From Scatophagus argus (lineage: Eukaryota; Chordata; Actinopteri; Scatophagidae), in NCBI RefSeq assembly GCF_020382885.2, contig NC_058506.1, positions 5,022,001 through 5,086,000 on the forward strand: a stretch of DNA of 64,000 nucleotides, in the 5' to 3' direction. The notes under the pieces were generated by a model that worked only from the letters and a program-made list of their open reading frames with translations, searched no databases and was not told the origin of the DNA. The translations under genes were made by a program, and so were the position numbers. Every line of letters begins with the position of its first letter. The first letter of the stretch is position 1. Below are positions 40,862-48,893 of the stretch, piece after piece.

Positions 40862-43800
40862 CTGTTAACACACACATTTGAAACATTTGACAGTGAGCAG
40901 TTTGAAACATGGTGAGCAGACAGCAGTGAGCAGTTGTTAGTGAGGTTGAGCAGGTACGCGTATAAAAACACACACACACTGGTTAGTGCAGGATTAGAGA
41001 AGTGTGTGTTAGCATGTTGGATCATGTCAGGATCCCTCCTGCTCTTATCTGATAAAGTAATGCCAGCTAAGTTGTCTGTGCAATTGCCTCACACAACAAT
41101 TAACAATCCAGCAGAATGGAGAGAATGAGGTCAACTCAGAATCAAACTAGAAAGACAAAGCTGTCTTTATCAAGTCTGGCCCACCTCTGCTTCTGAGCTA
41201 CCAGAAAGAAAATAGACTGCTAGTGTGCTCTTACACCATGTGCCCAGGAAAGGAGAATTTCATCTTAATTGAATCAGGATGGGTGCGATCTTGTAGTAAG
41301 TGTGCTGAATAATGAATATTGTTCAGGAGCGGCTGGACAGTGAGACATCAACACAATGGTGAGGTGTGCCAGTGTGTGGTCCACACATGCGTCCTGCAAA
41401 CATACACTAAATCAAATATTCTCAGAATATTTTGATTTTAGCCAAAGCTCAAAAGAACTCAGAGTGGTTCTGTTTCAGCCATGGTTGCAGACATGTGTCT
41501 CATGTCGTTTGGTCCAAGTCCTTTTTTTCGGGGCAATTCAAGTCACAGGTTGTGTCAAGTTGAGTCCTGTCGAATCAGTACATGTCTAATAATGATGTTA
41601 TTGGACACGTTTCATAATTTATACAAGTGAGACAAGTTATTCGAGTCAAGTAGAGCAGACATTTATTTTCTGTCAAGCTGCAAGTCAACAAAAAAATCGT
41701 CTCACGTCCACATATCTGCATGGGTGGATCACCATTTCATTTTGTTTAGTTGTTCCAAAGGGAATAGAAGGACTTTAACTATCCAGGTACAGTACACATA
41801 CCTTCAACCAATCGCTGAACTGCATTCCTGTCTTCAGTGATGTAGCGAGCGGTCAAGAGGAAGAAGACTCCACCCAGGATGCCAGCAGCCGCGCAGATCA
41901 CTAGGCTGTACTGCAGGCTGTGGAATTTCCACTCCAGATTCTCAGCTTTAGATTTGTGTATAGCATCAGAAATCTATTGGTACAGGTGTGAAGACAGTTT
42001 TAGCTCTCAATGGTACACAGAAAAAAAGAGATTTACAAGAACTCATAGAGGTACTACTGATGTGCAGTACAGTTTAAAGGAAAATTGACAATGGGAAATA
42101 TCTCACCACTCCAACGAGGTAAGGACTTCCAGCATCACCCAGGAGATGTAAGACTGTAATCTGTAGAGCCTCAGCTGTAGCCCTTCTGGTTGGTATAACA
42201 ACATACTGAAGTAACAGAAAACAACACGTTGGCTTCAAGTTTCAGCAGACTGTTTCCCATTCTTAGATCCACATGCGCCATTCAAACTCACCAGCAGTAT
42301 ATCAGCCATGACAGCCCAGTTCAGTGATATCAGTACTTCAGTAAAGAAAATGAATACCTGAAATGAGACATTTAAGCAACTGATCAGCTGATAAATCATT
42401 AAGCGATTCAACAATCACTTCATGAGGGAACAACTTGACTTTTGATTCCCCCCATGAAAATATCTCTACTCCTTTCTTTAAAAGGTAAAGTCAGGAGATC
42501 AGCAAGGTCAGTTGTATTCATCCACTGAGGACCATAAATATCTGAACCAAATTTCATGGTAATCCATTTGATAGTCAACATATCAGTGGGACTGACAGAT
42601 CAACATTGCCATCTCTAGAGCCATTTCATAAAAACCATCATTTAGCAAAAACAGAAGTTTGTCTCTTACGTATGTGGCCGGAATGCTTTCTGATGCCACA
42701 AAGATAGTGGCAAAGAGGCAGGGGACAGATGCCAGCAGGCCTATTGCACAGATGAGTGGGTCAGCATAGGTCACCTTGTTCCTAAACCATCTAGATAAAC
42801 CAGTGCCAAGACCTGCTCCCAGAATGCCCGTCACCACCGTCAAAGCTCCAAAGGTATAACTGTAAAGGCATCAGAGAGGGACAGAGCTGTTAAAACTTTA
42901 CCAGGACTGAGGAGGATAGGAAGCATTTGAAGGGTGGTGCAGGTTAAAGCTCATGCTGCACCTGTCTGTGGGGTTGCAGGGTTCTTGAGTACACACTGGT
43001 CGGAGTCCCAGAAAGACCTGAGCTCTGGACAGGAAGGTAGGCGTCCAGAAAGCCAGGGCTCCAACATTAAAGGTTGTAGCCGTCACTCCCAGTGAGGACC
43101 ACAGATAACTTTTACTAGGATCAGAGTAACAAAACAAACTCTGTTACGTTTAGGGACTAATACAAAGTATTACCATATGAACTAGAGATTTACCAGAAAA
43201 GTGTATCTTGGTATACAACCAAAACTTTCAGTACTCTTATTCCCAAAATATGTTGGAAAACATTTAGAGCTCTGATACATAGTTGGTCCACCAGAGAGCA
43301 CTGTTTATATCTGCATCATAATTCTTTAATGACCACAGGATCCTATTCAAAAATGTTCGTTTTTGTTATTGTGAAAAACACCAACATTGGCTGAAATAAC
43401 ACGATACCTTTAGACTCTAAATCAATATTTAACTGGTCTCAAATATCTAGCACAGTGTTAATCCAGTATTAGTTCCCATGTTGTACTTTTTCAGAAGATA
43501 CTTGATATCCTCTAGGTATGAGCTCTGCTCTGTCACTCCCTCTCCGTGGGTCTCGGCGGCCCCCCTGGCTGGGTTAGGGCACAAGAAGACCAGCAAGACA
43601 AGTCCCACTAAACCCAAGATTGGAGTGATCTGGTAATAAGGAAAAATGTTAAGATATCTGTCACTCTGTATCTGTGAGTGTATTGATACTAATAGGGGAA
43701 ATGTTCTCACCCTGAGAGCCCAGCGCCAGTCCCCTGTGAGAGTAGCAATCCCTGCCCCTACTATGTAGCCAAGACCACTGAAAACACAAACAATGGTAAA

Positions 43801-46368
43801 ACCATTTGAGTGATCATAATGACATAAACAAGTTTAACAATCTGCTAGATCTGTCCAAGGTACAAGGTACAAGGTTAATTTGGTTATCATTTCATAACAC
43901 AGGTTTGTACAATAAAAAAATGCAAGTTGCAGTCCGTTTATACAACGCTGAAAAGACAAATTCTATGAAGAAATAATAAGTCATAAACATAAACTATTGG
44001 TGGTGGCGTGTGGAGGATATGTTTCTCATAGCCTGAAGAAAGAAGCTGCTCTGTAGTCTCAGTGTTATGATAGCACATACTTCACTTTTGTGTTGCTTGC
44101 CAGCTGGCAGCAAAGCGAGCAGGCTGTGGCAGGGGTTCATGTTATCTTTTAGTATCCTTTGGAGGCACCTCACCTCACTGTTATCACTGATCATCGGTAG
44201 ATAATGGTGTTCCAGGTTTTAATCACCAGTTGTATAGCCCTCCTATCCTGACAGATGATGTGCGGTGGTATCTCAAGAAGAAAACAAATCTTTGCGTGTT
44301 TAACTACCTGTGATTTGCATAGCAGTTTATTTGCTAAAAGAGTTACTTTCCACTACTGTCTGCCATTTTTTAATTTAGCAAGTGAAAGCTTTCAGCACAT
44401 TGTGAAAATTAACCTGGGAGACTCCATGTTGTTGTCATGGCTTTGTTATCACTGCAGTAAGGCATTTGAAGTCAATGTTGTCTTGCACTGTGTAAGTGCT
44501 GCATTTAATCTGGAAGCTTCTAAATATGAGGGCAAAGCCACAAAATTCTCATCAACCTTTTCACAACATACATACATATTATCTTTTTCATTAGATTTCG
44601 GGGTGGCATCATTTGTAAAGGAGCAAAAGCTGTACCCAAGGAGTCATGGAAACTCGTTTCCTGCAATATAGTTTATGTAGCGTCATATTGGGATATGATG
44701 TTACATAATGGGATTGGGGGCTGTCCTCCCTCGTTATTTACTTGGCCCTTAAACCCCAAATGCCGGAGTTTTCCACCAGCAGCGAAAGCACCATTTGCAT
44801 GTTGGACCAATCCATGCTTTTGATTGCATTTTCACTCTCCAGACAATGATGTTTAGTGATTAAAATGTGCCAAAAACCTAGATGGAGTTGGTTTCTTACC
44901 TTCCAACAGGGATAAAGATGTAGAAGACACAGATCATGGTGCTCCGTTGAGTGCCAGTAAAGAGGTCACCGATGATGGTGGGAGAAATGGTGGAGTAGCT
45001 TGCCTCTCCTATCCCGACCATGGCTCGCAGCAGTATCAGAAGCCAGAAGAGCTAAAGAGATCAAGACAGTGGCATGGAAGCAGATCATGATTCAGGCCCA
45101 AATACCAAAAGGATCCTGTCACAGCTCAGAACAGGTCAATTAATCAGAAATACAGATTATTTTCTTCCAAAAGTGAGTGCAGAATACAAAGGGATGTCTC
45201 TACTTTACCTCATGTTAATGTTTATGTTCTAGACTAAACTAATACCAATATAGTAAAATACTAAAAAACTACAATTTGACAGTTAATCTTTGTTGATTAA
45301 TAAATCTTTTGTTTAAGCGTGGGCTTTTCTTTCTGGCCGTCTGGATACCCTGAACCATAAACCTCCTGTCCGCTACTCAGTGCACCACAATTCAGTAGCA
45401 TTTCCGGGGGTGACTGCAGAAAGATGTTAGATGATGAAGGAAACCTGTTGCATGTGGAAGGAGGTGGCATCATGTCATCATCTTGCTTCTTATTTCTCAT
45501 AACGCACATGCGAAACATCTCACTTACCGACTCAGTGACAAAAGAGCTGCAGGCTGCAGTCACAATCCACACACTCAAACCACCAATCATGATGTATTTC
45601 CGGTTGTAGCGGTCACCAAGATAACCAAAGAGAGGAGCCAAAAGTAAGAAACTGCAGATGAAGACTGTAAGCACATGTATAAAGATTAATTATTACTTTG
45701 TAACATGACAAAAATATTTGACATGAAGAAAACCCACTTGTGAAGCAAATGAATATGGACTATCGAAGCAAAGATCTCTGACTAATTTTAAAACAAGAAG
45801 TGTCATATACCTTGGTGTGTCTAATTTTACCATTCTGTCTTCCTCATTATTAGCAGCTCTCCGTTATTCACTTGCAGCACATCATCTTAAGCAAAGCAGG
45901 GCAATATTTGGACCTTCATAATATATGCGTCTGTGTTTGAGTGTGTGAGCGTGTCTGACACGGAGATGCATCACCGTACCTGTTTGTAGCAGTGCAGCTG
46001 TACTGTCACTTATTTGAAAGAATTGTTGAATGTTGAGGAGGACGCCTATGTGACAATAATAAACCAAGAAACAAAAAGTGTGAAATGTTGTTTGTTTATC
46101 TGCTTTCTGGTCTTGTCATGTGTACACAAGAGGTTATATCACCTGCTATTGTGTACCGTTCCATGTAGTTAATCAAGTTCACGTAGCAAAGCACAGCTAC
46201 AGCTATATAGGCACGTCTAGGTGATATAGCTGGTTTCTCCACTGCCTGGGGGGTAAGTGATGAAAGGCTGTTTACAAAAGAGCCATAATGTAAACCAGAG
46301 TTGGATCCCAGACTCCATCGAGGCATCGGCCTGTCATGGGGCGATGACACTGATCCCTTTGACTCCAT
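40794..46368 (-). CDS. spns3: Spinster homolog 3, MFS lipid transporter (complete, 12 coding exons)
   Basis: Exons (minus strand): 46368-46143, 46045-45980, 45664-45528, 45051-44900, 43777-43711, 43629-43487, 43114-42962, 42859-42670, 42357-42292, 42205-42107, 41973-41802, 40861-40794. All junctions are GT-AG and keep frame; the CDS is 1539 nt, 512 aa. It is an MFS protein with about 12 hydrophobic segments. MFS motif A is [10 protein letters not shown] (111-120), the Spinster signature GEASYS is at 158-163, Arg179 aligns with the functionally important Spns2 arginine, and GDAGSPYL is at 423-430. The central loop [12 protein letters not shown] (236-247) resembles SPNS3 and not SPNS2, as I remember those sequences. 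Family members move lysolipids or sphingolipids; the SPNS3 substrate is less certain. It lies in tandem with spns2 and head-to-head with ube2g1. Confidence 0.95.
41802..41973 (-). CDS. spns3: spns3 coding exon 11
   Basis: 172 nt, acceptor CCAATAG|ATTTCT, donor GAAG|GTATGTG. It encodes the last hydrophobic helix ([19 protein letters not shown]) and the start of the C-terminal tail. Confidence 0.93.
42107..42205 (-). CDS. spns3: spns3 coding exon 10
   Basis: 99 nt in phase 0, acceptor ACTTCAG|TATGTT, donor GTG|GTGAGA. It encodes [15 protein letters not shown] and [10 protein letters not shown], a highly conserved stretch into helix 11. Confidence 0.95.
42292..42357 (-). CDS. spns3: spns3 coding exon 9
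   Basis: 66 nt in phase 0, acceptor ATTTCAG|GTATTC, donor CTG|GTGAGTT. It encodes helix 10, with [11 protein letters not shown]. Confidence 0.94.
42480..42630. repeat. Interspersed teleost repeat fragment in spns3 intron 8
   Basis: Contains phrases I recognise from a very common percomorph interspersed repeat: 'accaaatttcatggtaatcca', followed by 'cattgccatctctagagcca'. It ends about 40 nt from the exon 8 donor. Family name not assigned. Recognition is from memory of fish genomes and needs a RepeatMasker check. Confidence 0.55.
42670..42859 (-). CDS. spns3: spns3 coding exon 8
   Basis: 190 nt, acceptor TTTACAG|TTATAC, donor ATAC|GTAAGAG. It encodes helix 8 ([13 protein letters not shown]), the ADPLICA segment and helix 9. 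Confidence 0.94.
42962..43114 (-). CDS. spns3: spns3 coding exon 7
   Basis: 153 nt, acceptor ATCCTAG|TAAAAG, donor ACAG|GTGCAG. It encodes helix 7 ([14 protein letters not shown]) and the lumenal or extracellular loop with two cysteines (VCTQEPCN). Confidence 0.92.
43487..43629 (-). CDS. spns3: spns3 coding exon 6
   Basis: 143 nt, acceptor TTACCAG|ATCACT. The donor GTACAA is weak, but it is the only position that restores frame (K-N-K-S with exon 7, matching the family). It encodes helix 6 and the central cytoplasmic loop with [10 protein letters not shown]. Confidence 0.9.
43711..43777 (-). CDS. spns3: spns3 coding exon 5
   Basis: 67 nt, acceptor TTTTCAG|TGGTCTT, donor CAGG|GTGAGA. It encodes [10 protein letters not shown] and DWRWALR, the loop into helix 6. 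Confidence 0.93.
43850..44230. repeat. Probable old LINE-derived fragment in spns3 intron 4
   Basis: The segment around 44035-44170 (gaagctgctctgtag, then gccagctggcagcaaa, ggcaggggttcatg, ggaggcacctc) resembles the degenerate 5' or internal part of fish L2/Rex-like retroposons. The small minus-strand ORF inside it is not a gene. Similarity is by eye only. Confidence 0.35.
44900..45051 (-). CDS. spns3: spns3 coding exon 4
   Basis: 152 nt, ending in phase 2 at GGAAG|GTAAGAA. It encodes helices 4 and 5 with [11 protein letters not shown] and the GDLF turn. Before the signature the sequence is LLRAMVG where the family usually has an SRG-type sequence. Confidence 0.95.
45528..45664 (-). CDS. spns3: spns3 coding exon 3
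   Basis: 137 nt, phase 1 to phase 0, acceptor CTTACAG|TCTTC, donor GTCG|GTAAGT. It encodes helix 2 ([13 protein letters not shown]), MFS motif A with GDRYNRK in the loop, and helix 3. Confidence 0.95.
45980..46045 (-). CDS. spns3: spns3 coding exon 2
   Basis: 66 nt, acceptor CATAG|GCGTCC, donor ACAG|GTACGG. It encodes [13 protein letters not shown] through LLQT, the paralogous counterpart of spns2 exon 2. Confidence 0.94.
46143..46368 (-). CDS. spns3: spns3 coding exon 1
   Basis: Start ATG at 46368 (G at -3, G at +4), 226 nt, ending in phase 1 at GCAG|GTGATA. It encodes a 50-residue polar tail and helix 1, ending [10 protein letters not shown]. An acceptor (TTTCCAG) at 46390-46391 lies 21 nt upstream of the ATG, so the mRNA begins in an upstream exon. 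The frame stays open for those 21 nt, so an upstream in-frame start cannot be excluded. Confidence 0.92.
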
Positions 46369-47180
46369 AGCGAACAGCTCTTTCTTCACCTGGAAATGGA
46401 GAATACATCATCAAGTTTTTGAGAAATCATTTACCCTCTGTGCCGCAGCACTTTGACTGTGGTTTGGTGTGTGTAATTGGACAGCTCAATAAAGCTCAAT
46501 GACTGAATAGGGACAATAAATTTTTACAAGTCGTCGTTTTGTTTTTCATCTTTAAAATAACGCAAGATGACATCGCAGAGTAATAAGTGCTTCTATACCG
46601 CTGCACATTTATCAGCCTTATCACCCATGGTGAGAAGCGCTGCATTTCTTATGATTTGCTTTTGAAGTTCTGTGCCTCACAAGTCATCTCGTGTGGGGAA
46701 AAACAGTTAATGTGGTTTGTCACAACACTTAAGAAATAACTCTTGTGACACATAGAAAAGCAATGACACAACTGTGTAAGAGCAAATTGTTGCACATAAA
46801 TTATGTCAAAATAGAGACAGAAAAAGGAGAAGGTGGATTGTCAGTCTATACACCACAAGAACCAAACACTAGATGTTTTTGGAGGTGAAATTGGTAAATG
46901 TTAAATAAAAGCATTTTGGTAGATTATTTACCCCCCAGGCATTTTTTCGTGGTTAGAGTTAGTGCTGTGAAAACAGTAAGACTATTGTGCATAATTTATG
47001 GTGCAGCGCTGTTTCACTTTTAAAACAGCAGCTTGCAAAAACCAGAGACCTGACTCATTCTAAGAAACACACTGACACTGATACTTGTGGGTGCATTCAT
47101 ATCATAAGGCTATAAACTTTCAGTTTCCTCCTGTTAAAATTGCCTGTGTACATTGAAATTTAGATGCAAAATAGACTCAC

Positions 47181-47225
47181 GTGCTTGTTGTTGATGTCAA
47201 TGCAGTTTTCTCAGTTCACTCCATA
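47181..47225 (-). other. spns3: Possible spns3 5' non-coding exon
   Basis: On the minus strand AAGCAC|GTGAGTC is a near-ideal splice donor ending at 47181, about 0.8 kb upstream of the acceptor at 46390-46391. It would supply the missing 5' UTR exon. The 5' limit is not defined by the sequence; 47225 is only indicative. Confidence 0.25.
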
Positions 47226-47799
47226 TTTGCAGTTGTCATGAGGGCTCTCACTGTGTCTCTGTGGCTTGAAGGAGCTAACAGAGGCCTCAGCTCAAACATG
47301 CCTCAAGAGATATTAAGTTAGGAAGGGAGCAGCCCACTCTGGGATGGGCGTACGCTTTCACAAAGATCTTCACTGTGATGCAATGCTCTAAACAAGCCAA
47401 ATGTAATTTTTCTCTTGCTTTTTTAATTCATTCTTCTAAGGTTAAAAAACATTACATGACACAAGTCAAACTAATTAACAGATTTCATCAATTTGTTTAC
47501 CCAACAGATGGACATACAGGAAATACAGGTACATGCTCAGCGACCTGGTGTGTTAACTGCTTGAACTGCAAGAATTTTTGATTACTGATTGACATCCTTC
47601 ATCATTCATTCTTCAGACAAGCGAGAACACACACTAGTCGGGGTCTGAGCTCACTTCACACCTTCAGCTAAAGAAGTACCCAGTGATAATAGTGTTAAAG
47701 GATGTAGCAGTTAATATCATACTATAAGATGTGAAGGGGAAAATGTCTTGGTCTAAAAAGTTAAAATTGCCAAAACAAGTAATATATGTTACATGTCAC

Positions 47800-48200
47800 T
47801 AGATTCAAGATTCAATGATTCAAGATTGGCTATGCATTTACATTGTGATGATGTTTTCCTATTTATATTTATTTGTTTTAATATTATTATTATTTTATTT
47901 GCAGAAGTGGTGTTGACTATAATTACAATCTAAGCCAATTTTGTTAAAATTTCAAAATTTCTTCTTCTGGGAGTTTTTCCTTAGTTGATGTGAGGGTCTA
48001 AGGGCAGAGGATGTTGCTATGATGTTATGCAAATCACTTTGAGACAAACTGCTTGTAAAAAATGGGCTATACAAATAAGTGCCTTGTCTTTTACATACTT
48101 AAATGCAGATTTAGAATAACACCACTCCAAAGCTGTTACAATTTCATTGTACTCCTTGTACAATATAAAGGCTTTTGATTCTGATTCTGAATTTTGAGGG
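47800..48200 (+). repeat. Retroposon 3'-tail remnants upstream of ube2g1
   Basis: Two pieces resemble fish LINE/SINE tails: 47965-48090 (gggagtttttcctt, then actttgagacaaa and gggctatacaaataa), and 48140-48196 (ttcattgtactccttgta ending in repeated gattct). The family was not resolved, and the two may be separate insertions. Confidence 0.5.
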
Positions 48201-48221
48201 CCATTAAGATCAGGTCTGATG

Positions 48222-48235
48222 TTGCCATCTAGTGT
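48222..48235 (-). promoter_or_regulatory. CTCF-like motif (12/14) upstream of ube2g1
   Basis: The minus strand reads ACACTAGATGGCAA, two mismatches to CCASYAGRKGGCRS. Confidence 0.3.
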
Positions 48236-48629
48236 CTACTGTGAGTTACAGTCAACACTAAGCTGAAATATCAGACTGTTTTGGTGAAGCTCAAAAGTGA
48301 GTCTCATCCCGTGACAGCAAAATGATTTTCATGGAGAAATTATATTTGAAGCACAGCACAGCAACTAAAGCAGATAAATGCTGTATTTACACTATATTTA
48401 TTTTTAGTCCCATACCATGTTCTATGTTCTCAGAATACAGTACTCCGGTCAATCTCCACCTTTATTAAGAAGTCAGACGGCTACAGAACCATTCCTCTCA
48501 AAGGTATAAAATCATACTGGGCTGAAGAGGCTGCAAACAGGGTAGAGGATGTTAGTTTCATTTTGTTTTATTCTTTTGATTTTCTTTTATTGCTGCAAAT
48601 CTAAGAGTAGATTGAGCTCAAACGAATGT

Positions 48630-48643
48630 CCAGAAGATGGCAG
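48630..48643 (+). promoter_or_regulatory. CTCF-like motif (13/14) near the ube2g1 promoter
   Basis: The plus strand reads CCAGAAGATGGCAG, one mismatch to the CTCF core; about 220 bp before the ube2g1 start codon. Confidence 0.35.
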
Positions 48644-48847
48644 TAAAGCATCAATAAGGATTCCCACTGAGGTAAAAATTTTAACGAAGAAGACTCAGTA
48701 GCAGTAGCAGAAGAAGGCGACGAAGAAGAATGACGAGAATGCTAAACGGAAAATAGAGGGGACGGAACACTGTGTGGTGAACGTTAAATTAACGCCGTTA
48801 CCTCAAAGTATTGCCATTGAACATAGCTGCATTACATTATCTAAACT

Positions 48848-48893
48848 ATGACAGAGCCTCAGTCAGCGCTGTTACTCAGGAGACAGCTTGCAG
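48848..48893 (+). CDS. ube2g1: ube2g1 exon 1
   Basis: ATG with A at -3; encodes [15 protein letters not shown] plus one base; donor GCAG|GTAATA. Confidence 0.93.

Larger units (their letters stand above)
46390..48847. other. Head-to-head interval between spns3 and ube2g1
   Basis: About 2.5 kb holding the presumed promoters of both genes. It contains a possible spns3 non-coding exon end at 47181, retroposon remnants at 47800-48200, CTCF-like motifs at 48222-48235 and 48630-48643, and a purine-rich (GAAGAA-like) stretch at 48685-48735 just before ube2g1. No protein-coding exon was recognised. Confidence 0.6.

Noticed and set aside
46369..46389. GTG start for spns3 giving seven extra residues (to 46389)
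   Set aside because: 46389 is a splice acceptor boundary and the codon is GTG; the ATG at 46368 has a good Kozak context.
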